This document shows positions 44,743 through 56,454 of a DNA stretch of 64,000 bases, one piece after another; the stretch's first letter is position 1, and each line of letters starts with the position of its first letter. The position numbers and the translations under genes were made by a program. The notes beneath the pieces were generated by a model that worked only from the letters and a program-made list of their open reading frames with translations, searched no databases and was not told the DNA's origin. The DNA is from Escallonia rubra (lineage: Eukaryota; Streptophyta; Magnoliopsida; Escalloniales; Escalloniaceae), in NCBI GenBank assembly GCA_033065855.1, contig JAVXUO010000724.1, positions 90,101-154,100 of the forward strand, written 5' to 3'.

Positions 44743-47700
44743 ATGGCGATGTCGACGTTTCTGCGAAACAGATACTGGGTGCTTAGACATGGCAAAAGCG
44801 TTCCAAACGAGAGGGGTCTGATTGTTTCTTCCATGGTTATTCCCTCTTTCATTCTTAGTTGATCCATAAATCCTTGGGATTATGCATTGTTTGTATGCCT
44901 TTTATTCAGATGGCATTGCGCATTTTGATCTTTATTGAATTGTGTGACTCTGTCCTGCTGCTGGTAATTCACTTTTTCGTCCTTTATTTTCTCTGTGGGG
45001 ATTCAAATCAATGACATCTTAGTTTAGATAGAGGCTCTCCTCAGATATAATACATTGACTGGTGCATGGCCGAGAGCTTAAGTGCCTGCTTGGTAAAGGT
45101 AAGCATAAATATCCCTTTTTTTGGTTGATTTCGGGGATGCTGGCAAAGATTGGTAGATCATTAGAAACAATTGGCGAACATTTTCTGACTAGAATTGACT
45201 TTGGGGTTTAAGTTGAGTCAACTCAAGGGACTACCACATGCATTTTTATACAACAAGGTGTATGACGGGTTCTGGCCAATGAAATCAGAAGCTGTATGTG
45301 CAGTGCTCCCTGCAAAGAATTTTAACAGTCAAATTCCACCGACTGAGGTAACAATATGTATTGACTATGCATGAACGTACTCAGGTATGCATAGGTTCCA
45401 AATGGCCCTCCAAGAGCAGGGTTCTATGCTTGTAGCTTATATTAGCATAATAGCTCATTTTTTCCAAATATATTAGATCAAAGTAAATGTTTGTGAGCTT
45501 GTGGACACTCCAATGGAAAGGTTCCACCATCAAGTCTAGTCTCAAGAGCTTGAAAGCCACATATGACCAGGCTCAACCAAATAACAGCTTTGAGTCTCTA
45601 TGTTATTTCTTCTTTTATAGATGCGCTTATTAGGAACGCTTGGGACGAATGCTCTGGAATCATTAGCTTTGAATGATATACTATTACTTGATGTGACTTG
45701 AACAAAGGTTAGTGCCAAGTTGGAGTTGTGGAGATGAACCAAGGGCTTTAGGTCAAGCAGGACCGACTTGCTAAGGCAGAGCCACAAGTGACACTTTCAG
45801 TAAGACTAGGACGTCTGAGGGTCAAGTAAATACGAAAGGTCAAGAGGTGCCTAAGAACTATATCTTGGATAAGTATTGCACAACGGGAGAGATTGCAGAT
45901 GTTAACTATACAGTAATAGCAGGATTGAGAACTTATATAAGTACTTTTGGGGTGCTTTGCAATCTTAATATTCTTTCAACTCGGAGGAAAGATTTTATTA
46001 GAGGGTGCAGAGGAGAGCTATGTGAAATGCAACTCAAGTGCAAACGCTCAGGTGAATAATCGAGGCCACACAGGGAAGATTAAATCAGAAAGAGAGTGTT
46101 CACAGAAAGTTGGCAAGGTACCAATTAAGAAAGGATAAGAGCATCAGTGGAGATGGCTTGATAATGTCCAATGTTGGGAAGGAAGGAAACCCAATTGGTG
46201 CCAAGTTGATGGGGTAAGAAGAGGCAGGTTATAAGAACATCGGTACAAACAGTGAGGATGGACTTGATTGCCGGATGTCTGTCAGAAATAATGAGATTAG
46301 AGCAAAAGGATTCATGTAGTTGGCTGAAATAAGAGTGTCCTTAATCATGACATATTCACCTCAAGTGTACTGCATGAATGTCCTTTTTTTGCTTTTCCTA
46401 ACAATTCTGTGTGAAGTTATCAAAGTTGTTTGAAAACATAATATGCTATTTGGCATGATTGTAAAGTCTCTTTCTTGTTGCTTTTTAATGATGTTGTACT
46501 TAGGGTGCATCTCTAATAATAGGCTTAATCTTGAATGCCCCTCCTCCTTATGTGTAGAGCTTCTATATGGATTTTTTTGGCATAACAATTAAGGTTTTTA
46601 GCGGCATATTTGATAAATCTTGAGGCTTTGATTGAGGCTTCATCTCATGTCGAATGCTGAACAAGGAGTATTTTTAGTTTGTACTTAATTCTGGTTCACT
46701 TGGTCAGGCTTGGAAAGCGTGACTGGTTTAGTGGCTGTGTCTTCAAATTCAGAATGCTACAGAAAATGCTATTCTTCTGCCCATGAGACTCAGTCTATGA
46801 GTCTATTCTCGTGTCTTTCATATGAATATGCTGTTCGAACATTATCTTATAATCTATTAACCAGATGAGAGTCTCAACAGGCAAATGGTATGCTTGAGGA
46901 ATACAAATTGGCTTCTGAAGGTGTTAATCAAGCACAGTTAGCTGGAGAAGCATTCCTTAAGGCAAGTGTTTGTCTTAAAGGTTTCCTTTTCCAAAATAAG
47001 GAGAATCTGTTTCAAGCATAGCATATCGCTGTAGCTTCCAATCCAAGTTCTATCTTTCCTTTTGGTGCTTGCACAACTGGCTTCACATGCTCTTTCTGCA
47101 TCTTATTTTTACTGTGATAACCTATTTGGTGAGGCTTTTGTTTCCATTCTAGCGGTAGAAACTTTGTCAGTCATTTCTATTGTGTGGTAGTGTTATTCTG
47201 TTGAGCCTCTTCTAGATTAGGTTCGAAACTAATCTCATACATCACATATCCTTAGTGCATGAACTGGAAGCTCTTAAGACTGTTTTAGCAAAGCGTAACA
47301 GTTAATGGAGTTGGATGACATAATTTTTGAAGGTTAGATGTTTGATTGATTTCAGAATGAGGATTATGAGATAAAATGGTCTACTTGCTAGAACATAGGA
47401 TGAGAAATGAGGCATCAGAGTATCTAACAATTGTCAAAAGTGCTGATCTCGCACTGCTCAATAATCCCAAAAGTCAAGGGCTAAGTTGACGCAAGTAGAT
47501 GGTGTTTCATCTCAGACGTGAGAAAAATCTGTAGATCACCATTATTTTTGTTGAAATCCCGACTTCAGTTATATAGCCCTGCGACACTTTTGTAATAATC
47601 ACAAATGGCATTCCCTTGGTAGCATTCCATCTCCTGGCCAGTGTGCATATTGCAAAGCGTGTGGATGTATATATCTATAAATGGCATTAATACGGGACGG

Positions 47701-49786
47701 GCTGAATGAATTATATACTTGCAGGAACTGAAGGAAGAAAACATACCACTTGAAAATGTCCGAATATGCTACTCTCCATTCTCAAGGACCAGTCACACTG
47801 CTAAAGTGGTTGCATCTGCTTTAAAGATTCCTTTTGACGGACCTCAATGCAAGGTAACCTTGTCTTATGGCTTAAACAAGAAAGAACTCATCTCAAATGT
47901 ATTCATTGTATGATGCTTTGGCAATAATTTGTTTATAGCTCTGGTACCCGTCATTCAGTTAGTTATCATATAATATTTGACCTGAATCACCTGATTGTGT
48001 TTTTCCGAATGTGACACTCTACGATCATTGGAAGGACAAATATGACAAGGAAAAATAACAGCAGAATAGACCTGGTCGTTCTTGGGAAGGTATAGCTTAT
48101 CCTAATTGAATTTGGAGAGACTCGCAGGGGCTAACAAAGCACAATGATAAGGTGTTTGTTATGCCCTTAAGTATTGATAAAGCTGGAGTAATTTGGGGCC
48201 TCAAATGAGTCAGAAGGAGATTCGCGTGTGTCAGTGTGTGTATTCCTGTTTTATCATGTGAATATAATAACCTTGTTGTCTTTTCAAAGCAAAGAGTTTT
48301 ATAGATTTGAAAATGTGTTAACATTTTAGTTTTTGGCTCACTGGACAGGCTATAGAAGAATTTCGGGAGCGCTTCTTTGGTCCTTCATTTGAGCTTATGT
48401 CTCATGATAAAGTAAGTGCTATATCCAAGGACTACTACTCCATTTTAGTGGAGGTCAAATGACAGATATAATTTGAGCCAATATTAATTGATCGATTCTT
48501 TTGGCTGTCAATCAATCTACTTCAGTGGTCCAATTGGCGTAGACAGTTACCACTAGAGAGTGATGCTGAGTTCAGGTTCAAATTTTGATTTTTGAGCCCT
48601 TATTTGCTGCAGTATTTGGATATATGGGCTCTCGACGAGAGAGATCCGTTTATGCCTCCAGAAGGTGGAGAAAGTGTTGCTGATGTTGTTTCTAGACTCA
48701 CAAGAGCTTTGGGAACCATAGAATCAGAGTTTCAGGGGTAAAATGTGCACTGTGCTTCTTGTCATCCTCATTTCTGCCATCTGGAGTAAATCTTTCTCAG
48801 ATAAAAACTAAAATAAATGCATTTTACTGCAAAATTGATTCTTTCTATGATGACGTGGCAGTAGCAAGGAAGCACGACAAGGGAACACCTTTTTTTTATC
48901 TTCTTCGCGTTCTAATTATTAAGCATGAGCAATTCCCAGACCCCTCGGTAGTGTAACTCAAATTCAGATGTTGCCTCAGTCCCTTCAACTTTGCTTGTTT
49001 ACAACAAAGAAAAGCATAATTTGGAATGTAGTAACATGAAGAATGTCATGTCTCCTTTAATTGTATTCTTGTAACCTATGGTACCCAAGACATTAAATAT
49101 GAAACACAGTGTGAATATGGAATCTTTGTTCCCTGTCTTACCCGGTTTTGTGTTGGTATTGATTTGGGGGCTACAGTCTCTACAAATTTGATCTAGCACA
49201 GGAAAAAATCATTTTGGTTTAGGGTCACACGTACAACTTCCAAGAAAGAATTATGTTCTTGTTTTAGCATTTGATAGATCTGGAGTGTATTTGCACCATG
49301 AGCTCCTCACTTAAGTATGAGCCCTTTTAGGGAGCATAGAAGAAGCATAGCTGAGGGCTTGCATTGAATGACTTAAACAGCGTGCATGGAGCTTTTCATG
49401 TGGCATGTGAATCATTGGGGTGGACACCGACACATAATCATAGGACCACGGATACATTACAGAACTGCGTCAATACATGCCATTCAGTCTTATTTTGCTG
49501 TTGAAGTTCCTAGTTCCCTTCGTTAGGCAATTTATAATTCAACTTTGTGGATACAGATTGTATGGACAAGACTAATGATGCCTTAGTTTACAGGTGTGCA
49601 ATCTTGGTCGTCAGCCATGGTGATCCCTTGCAGATCTTACAGACAATACTCAATGCGGCTAAACAGCAAGAAGGGTCCAACGGTAGTGACTTGACATCGA
49701 GAATGCAGTCGGTAAAAGTCCAGTCCATCCTTTCACAGCACCGGAAGTTTGCCCTTCTCACAGGAGAACTCCGAGCAGTTGTGTAA
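44743..49786 (+). CDS. Phosphoglycerate mutase-like histidine phosphatase
   Basis: Six exons join in frame: 44743-44835, 46881-46961, 47725-47853, 48349-48411, 48613-48737 and 49594-49786 (227 aa). The N-terminus MAMSTFLRNRYWVLRHGKS holds the RHG catalytic motif (His16). VRICYSPFSRTSHTAKVV, WALDERDPFMPPEGGES and VVSHGDP (second catalytic His about residue 172) complete the superfamily pattern. The tail SQHRKFALLTGELRAVV matches the plant clade of Arabidopsis At3g05170. These are small cytosolic or organellar phosphatases, not glycolytic enzymes; the substrate is unknown. Exon 2 ends in a GC donor (AAG|GCAAGT at 46962), and exon 1 has a weak GTTATT donor. The ATG at 44743 precedes a second in-frame ATG two codons later, so either may be used. 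Confidence 0.88.
44836..46880 (+). other. Long first intron of PGM-like gene
   Basis: A 2.0-kb intron containing short frames (45542-45787, 45847-46059) that I cannot tie to any family. It may carry old transposon debris. No exon with matching splice sites was found between the two coding exons. Confidence 0.5.
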
Positions 49787-50627
49787 ACCAAAGCGTCCAT
49801 CATCGAGGCGAGGTATTTACCACATCAAAGAGATTATGCTTGCTGAAGATGGCTACTCTATTCTTGAAGTGAACTTCTTAACAAATTACCCAGGTGTTCA
49901 CACAGTTTAAACGCATATACTTGATTGATTTAGTGAAGCTTAAGTAGTTACTGTAACTAAATCAAGTATTTTTTTTCACTTGTTAGCCACCAAAACTCTT
50001 TAATGTTACTTGGTGCAAGCATTACAACTTTTGTCATAACTCGCTGCAGCTATCTACACTTTACTTTCTTCACATGCTTACCCAACAAGAAAGCGACTTT
50101 GATGGAGCCTTGATGTCTTGGTGGTTAATTGAAGTTGCACTCCTCCCAGTAATTAATTTTCTCATTCTTTTAATTTAGAAATTTACAAAATAAGATTCTT
50201 TGGATTAGTGTTGTGAAGGCGGGTGGCGACTAAAAGTGGTGCTTCAGTTGACATTTAAACAATTAGAGACCAGCTTTTGGCTAGAAACAGAATTTGCACC
50301 GAATGATGTCTTCTTCTGATCAGTTGAGTGGACTTAACCCGGGCAGTTGTGGCAATTTTCAGCAGATCGTTGTGTGCAACTTGTATGAACCTACACCAAC
50401 GCAAGCAGTGTGGTTCCCTACGACGCAGTATTTAGTAACTACGTGCTGAACAGTATAAAAAAGGTTTGACAAAATTTGAAGTTGGCATGTTGAAGTACTT
50501 TGGGCAATTGCGCGTCCTAGAACTATGAAGTTGCCATGCTGGAGTAGTGAATCAAGTCGATGTAATTGTGTCTACCAAAGAACGTTTGGTTCCTCTTTGT
50601 GGTGATAGGTACAAGGACAGAGAAGGG

Positions 50628-50663
<36 letters not shown>

Positions 50664-50690
50664 CAGAAAAGGGTAACAGAAAACAAAAAG
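49787..50690. other. Intergenic, 3' flank of PGM-like gene
   Basis: AT-rich, ending in a GA microsatellite at about 50631-50661. Nothing else recognised. Confidence 0.4.
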
Positions 50691-50697
50691 AGATGCA

Positions 50698-51184
50698 AGG
50701 GTCTGTTTGACAAAAAAAAAATTTTGATTTTCAGTTTTTAAAGAACAGCTTATTATTATTTTTTTTTACAAAAACAAGTAGGTGTTTGATAACCTTTTTT
50801 TTTTAGTTTTTTAGTTTTTTGTGTTTGGTAACCCTTTTTTTTGTGGTTTTTTGCGGTGGCGGGGCGTAGCGGTGGTCGACGATGGTGGTGGCCTGCGATG
50901 GTGGCCGACAGTGGCTGCCGGCGGTGGTGGTCGGAGGTGGCTGCCGGTGGCCTGTGAGTGGTGGGTGTCGGGCGGCAGTGAGCGGTGGCTGTCGGCGGTG
51001 GTGGCTACCGTTGGCCGGAAGTGACTGTCGGTGGCGGTGTGTTGTGGTGGAGGTCTCAAAAAAAAAATTAAGTGAAAAAAAAAGTGATTTTTTAAATTGA
51101 AAAAAAAAATGGTTACGCTCTTTTTTTTCAATTTTTAAAACTGAAAAAAAAGAGAGCAAAAATAAGGAATGTCAAACGTTACCT
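50698..51184. mobile_element. MITE-like element with a GGTGGC-rich core
   Basis: The left end AGGGTCTGTTTGAC pairs with the right end read in reverse, AGGTAACGTTTGAC (10 of 14 bases). Arms rich in A- and T-runs surround a GC-rich core (50855-51050) of GGTGGC/GTGGCTG triplets. The flanking 8-mers, GAGATGCA and GAGTTTCT, match only in part, so the target duplication is doubtful. No coding capacity; frames through the core are compositional. Confidence 0.55.
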
Positions 51185-51189
51185 GAGTT

Positions 51190-52035
51190 TCTTTTATGTC
51201 ACTTATCTGTTATTTGGCACATACTAGTAGCATAGCATGCATCCATGAGTTACCACAGCAGCTTGGTCACAGAATCCGATCCATTTTTTTGCGGCCACAT
51301 GCAGTTCCTTTCACAAGTGTTCAACTAGCTGCTCCAAAAAATTTCAGTGCGACTTTGTTGGCTCTTGAATTTTACTTTCTTTCCCCATTTGTTACTTTAT
51401 CATGGCAAGTAATGCCTTTGTTGGCTTAGATGTTTATTTTTTCGGTTAAAATTTTGCAGGATTTTGAAAAGTAAGGAAGCCTTTGTGTCTCTGATATCCT
51501 GTATTATCAATTCTCCCTAAAACCAAAGCATCCACGCCAAATTCCATGTCTCTCTTGCCTTAAAGAACAACAGTCCCATCTTTCCAAGAACCTCGGAAGG
51601 GGCTACGGAATGCAAAATAATTACTCAATGCTTCAGCAATTGTATTCAAGTTTGCTTTCCTCCCAACACTATTTCTACTTGATATCTTCCCCTCAGAGAG
51701 AGTGATTCCGGAAAGACAACACCACATCTCTGAAGAAAACCCAGAACAACAGATGATCAAACGAGAGGGAAATCCAATCCTTCGAAACCAATAATAGCAC
51801 TAAAAGCTGTATCCACATAAACAAAGAACGTACTGGTGCAGTTACAAGCTGAAAATCCTGCAGAATTTATCCCGATATCAAGCTAAAGATGGAACAAATC
51901 AGACCAAAAATAAGAAGCAGCCTTGCGAGGAGGAGGAGAAGAAACTCTAAATAAATCTTAATGAGCCAAAGCTGACACGATACTCGATTACACATAAGCG
52001 ACATGACTCAATACTCGATTGATTGATTGGTCTGA
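51190..52035. other. Intergenic, one unrecognised minus-strand open stretch
   Basis: The minus strand at 51560-51760 reads RKANLNTIAEALSNYF and FRGSWKDGTVVL before a stop. It looks more protein-like than its surroundings, but I recognise no family and could not link it to other exons. Confidence 0.3.
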
Positions 52036-52039
52036 GGTT

Positions 52040-53040
52040 ATCAACACAATATCTAAAAAGTTTTAACAGCTTCGTAAGGGAAGGGAAAAACCAAGTCGTT
52101 TCTAAAAGGTAAAACTCATTGGGAAATGTTGCGCCTCCCGTTTTCCTTTTGAAAATTGAAGATAGAGAATGAAAACATGCTTGATTATGTTTTCAACAAG
52201 AAGATAGAAAGTAAATGCTCGGTACCTCATAGACGGTGTTAATTGCCCCAAGAGAGAATCAAAATCTAAGCAAAGCATGTAAATTTTATTAACCAATTAA
52301 AATGACAAGGTGGAGCCGTATTAGATTAGACTGTACCTAAAGGCAATGTGGGGAAAGAAGTACCAAGAAGGGCATTTAAAAGGATGTAAACATCTTTCAG
52401 AGAGCTTTACTGAATTGGACAAGATCTGGTGTCTTCGCACGCGTATGAAGACATGTCATAGCATTCGTCCAGACACTAAATGCAATCTCCATTATTGAGC
52501 AAGGGTTCATCAACAACATGATCTTTCTTTCCCAAAGTTTTGGCTGGGTGGGTTGGAGCTGGGAGAGAGGAGGCGGTGGAGTTGGGGCCTGGGGGACTGG
52601 GGGAGCGTTATCAGATGTAACAGAAGTACATGGTGTAATTCAACTGCAACATAGAGTGAAGATCATATGTTCAGTACGGTGTATGTTGCAAGTGGCATAA
52701 AGTGAAACATTTTAGATGACCAAAGTTACAGAACATCTTTATCTGCAAGCAAAAGCATAACACGAAAATTTACATATCAAAAAGATCAAAAACATACATA
52801 CGAGTAATCCTGAATCTAATATGACTCTCATGGAGAACTTGGTTTCTGGCAACGATATGCTTACGGCTGCAAAATTTATCAAGATAGATATATAGTATAG
52901 TATGCCAAACAAGCGCTGCAGGAGAACACACCCTGAAAACTAGCTATCCAAGTGAGGAACCCACGACAGAGTATCCCGATGACTAGCCTATGTAGGACTG
53001 CATCATTCGCTTCTGTTTATCCCTCAACTGATTTAACAAT
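52040..53040 (-). pseudogene. Decayed partial duplicate of the penta-EF-hand gene
   Basis: Collinear with 58733-59765 inside the neighbouring gene. The copy of exon 7 lies at about 52226-52277: on the minus strand it reads GCTTTGCTTAGATTTTGA, so it hits a stop where the real exon reads GCTTTGCTTAAAATTGG, and later bases are lost. The copy of exon 6 is not recognisable. Matching intron blocks include TTTACTGAATTGGACAAG, CCTGAATCTAATATGACT and AGCTATCCAAGTGAGG. There is no path to a protein, so this is a dead segmental copy. Confidence 0.75.
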
Positions 53041-54095
53041 CGAAACCAGCTGCAGCTTGTATATAACTTGTAATGAATCTCTTCCCCCAATTTTGCTAGA
53101 TTTTGCTGTCAGTCCTTCACAAGAAAGGTATATAATCTTCTGAATCTGGTTACAACTATCAATTCAAAAGAGCAGTTTCTCCACTTTTTTAATGATAGTC
53201 ACTTTTTACTAGATCCAAAAGTATGCTGTGGTACCTGAAGAGAGTTCACTTATACTTGATTCCTTATTTCTTGTTGTAATTTCTCTCTCATCGATTCTAG
53301 TTTCCCTTTCCATAAGACACTTATAACAGCAAATAACGAATCGAGTATCAGTGAGAGAGATCTGATACCACAAATAGCAACCTGAACAACTAACTGAAGC
53401 CGACTAACAAGAAGCTTACATGCTGATGTCATGAACTTGCCGGCTATCCTAGCGGCCAAACTTCAAATATGTGGGTCGGTGGGTTTCCTGTATGTTATTC
53501 CCATAACAGCACCGTCGAAGTGTAGCACTAGTTCAGCTTTTGGATTTGTGACCAACGACTGGATTCAAGGAACTTTGGTACATCTGAATGCCTCAACAAT
53601 TATTTTCTTTAAAAAAGAAATTCATTTTCTTACACAATTCAGTTATTTTTTTATTTTTTTTTGGGATAATTAAGAAACGGTACAATCGTATGGTAACTTC
53701 ACTAAGCAACCTATTTTCTAAAAACAAAATTCATATACGAAAACTAACATACAAGATTCCAGAGCATTATATTCCTTGTGCATCAAACAACTACGGTCGT
53801 AAAATGTACAAACAAGACTGGAAGCAAATTTAGTTACATCCAAATGTTCAAGAAATCATAACAGGAATAAACGTATTGGCAGGTCTGAGTGGGCAGGGAG
53901 GAGAGATAAATGGTAAAGGTTCCGGAAAAGGCTAGGGTTCTAAGGAGCTATGAGACCAGACCAGTAGGTAGGCAGCGATGAGGGAGACCGAAGAAAGGTT
54001 CTTGAATTTGATGAGGGTTTGAGTTTCAAGATGAGGAAAATTGACGTATGAAAGGAAGTCAGAGAAAAGGGAGTAGGGACTCGGGGCCTTATAAT
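53041..54095. other. Intergenic, nothing recognised with confidence
   Basis: A minus-strand open stretch (53250-53459) reads ISVLWKGKLESMREKLQQ and may be an exon or debris. No family was recognised. The rest is AT-rich spacer. Confidence 0.3.
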
Positions 54096-55535
54096 GGTGC
54101 AGACAGACACTCCATTCTTGGAGGCCTTATATTTATATATTAGGCTTTATTAGGCTTTTTACTATTGTTTTGTCTAGGCTTAATGATAATAGTCCTACTT
54201 AGTTCAGTTCAGTCCAGTTAGCCCATTTTAGGTGGTTCACTCCAGTTAGTTTGGGCTTACCCCAGGTTAAAGTCTAGATAAGATAGGACGTATTAGATTT
54301 AATGATCTGTCCAAGAATGCAGATTAATCACATGTGACATATCAAAATAGGTGGTCTTATTCCCTAGAGTTCGTTTGAAAAATAATTAGGTGAGGGAAGG
54401 AAACTGGCCGGTTTTCGACTAAACCGACCAGTTCCACCTTTGAACCAGCCGATAGGGGTTGATTTAGACTTTTCAGCCTATTTTAGTCTTATCTCTTAGA
54501 GGTGATAAGCACGATCAAATGGTCTCCTTCTGCATTACTGCCTCAAATCTCTATAGAAAAGGCCCCGGGATGCTCCAAAAGGGACAGACAGTAGGAGAGA
54601 GAAAATCTCCAAGAGAAAAGTGACTAGAATAGAAATCCCGACTTTCCGTATCCATCACATACCTGAATTTCAAACCAGCTATAACTTTCTCATACGATAT
54701 CCAATTCAGGCGATTCAAAGCCTAAATCGTGTATTTTCTTGAAAGCTACAACTTCGTAAAAGAAATCGAATCCATTAGAGGTCATCTTCAGGCCCAAAAC
54801 GACGTTTTTTAACCGGGTAGACTCCCTTTCTTGGTTTACAATGTTCGATCCATGCTTGCATCAAGTAGTCGGCAATCCAAACTCAAGGTATAATTCTATA
54901 TCATCGTGCTTTTTCTTAGAATAGAATAGATTAGATCCCCTCCCCACAATCAAATTTTGGTCCACGAAAAATCAAAAACAGTAATCTAAACTTTCCATTA
55001 GTTGAGGTTGGGATAATAATTCTCTTAGGATTAGAATTCTGCCAGGAGTAGAATTTTGCTTGGATTAAACTTCTAGTCCACTAAGAGTTTTAAAACAATC
55101 AACTAGAGAAAATTAATTGAATTAGGTCTCTAAAGAAATACAGACCAAGATTTAGGTCGCCTCCACTAGGAACAGTTAGAACTAAGAGCTTTTGATGCCG
55201 ATTTGTCCGATCGGGTAGTAGGCCACTCGACCCCCGATGTTGAGTTCAAACTAAAACTTAAGATTAGTTTAGGTTTTTTCTGTTTCTTGCTTTGAGATAA
55301 AAATCATAAAAATTACAAAAAACCAAGTTAGAGACCATTTAGGGTATGACGGGATGCCTAACACCTTCTTGTCATATAAATTAGTCCACGCATCCGAATC
55401 TCCGATTTCGAAGATTAGGAAGCTTTAATGGGAAATCTAAAGTCAAACTTAGGGTTTTCTTGTTTTCCCTTTGTTTATTATTTTAATCAGCCCTAAAAAA
55501 ATGAGATGGCGACTCGAGTTAGACCTTTGGTCAAT
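54096..55535 (+). mobile_element. Old LTR-retrotransposon fragment (LTR and primer site)
   Basis: The right part reads GACGGGATGCCTAACACCTT, CATCCGAATCTCCGATTTCG and GAGATGGCGACTCGAGTTAG (PBS-like TGGCGACTC at 55507). That order is typical of the R-U5 end of Tat/Ogre-type Ty3/gypsy LTRs. The left border is not clear, and no second LTR or pol was seen. It is a solo or truncated remnant, with the same primer class as the large element at 11-20 kb but unrelated sequence. Confidence 0.6.
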
Positions 55536-56454
55536 TTTGGAGGCAATTCGTCACAGATGGGAAAGGGTTAGTCATGACGTGAGTGGTCTAGGGTTTGATA
55601 GGGTAAAAGGTAAAATAAGGACAGAAAGGAAGAAAAAGGGGTTTGACTAGATAAGGTTTATTAAATAAAAAAGGGGATTTTGAATGTTCACGGGAAAAAA
55701 GAGCAACAATAGGTAAATGAGGACAAACAAAACAAACCCCAGACAAATCTTCTTGGTGCAATTTCTTCTACTCTGGCCGTGATTAAGAATCTGGTGGAGA
55801 AAACCCTTCGGTTGTAGGGTTGACCTAAGTGCATATCTAAGCCTTGCTTGCCCGATTGGCCTCCGAGGGTATTCCAGAGAGAGAAAATTGTTTATAATTG
55901 TCACTAAGTATTTCTAGGGATGTCACTAAAGATATGTAGCAACAAATAATGTTGCTGAGTAGCCAAAAACTTTTAATTTATTTAGTCGCTTTAGCTCTTC
56001 ATACCTATAATCTATAATGCTTAGTGATTGAAACTCCTCAAGATATGACAGAATTTTTTGGAGCGACTTCGAGCCTCTCTTAACAACAGCGGTCAGGATG
56101 TGAATTATTGACGATCTTGTAACTGGTTCACTCTGATTATTAATACAACTATTTCTATCACTATCTGAGAAAACAAAAAAGAATGCAAAGCATGGTTTGG
56201 TGATTGATTTTTTTACTTAAAGCACTTGGATAAATATCATATCAAGATGTATATTTGGATGCAAAATGTTTCTCTGGCATGTATCACAATAAAATTTCAA
56301 GATTTCAACCAAAAATACATGTAACTGCTAAATCGTAATAAATATTATAAGAATTCTACAAATCAGCACAACAGACATATTGAGACATACTGAATTTATT
56401 AGCGGAGAAACAATGAACTGCTGCATCATGTTGCCGCGATGTAAGACATTGATT
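55536..56454. other. Intergenic, 3' flank of penta-EF-hand gene
   Basis: AT-rich spacer. The first 150 bases may still belong to the LTR fragment's internal region. No gene recognised. Confidence 0.4.

Noticed and set aside
44592..44786. Frame MSPENLFDEQNMMGG... as a start of the PGM-like gene
   Set aside because: It is in another frame from RYWVLRHGKS and stops just after it. The ATG at 44743 gives the conserved protein.
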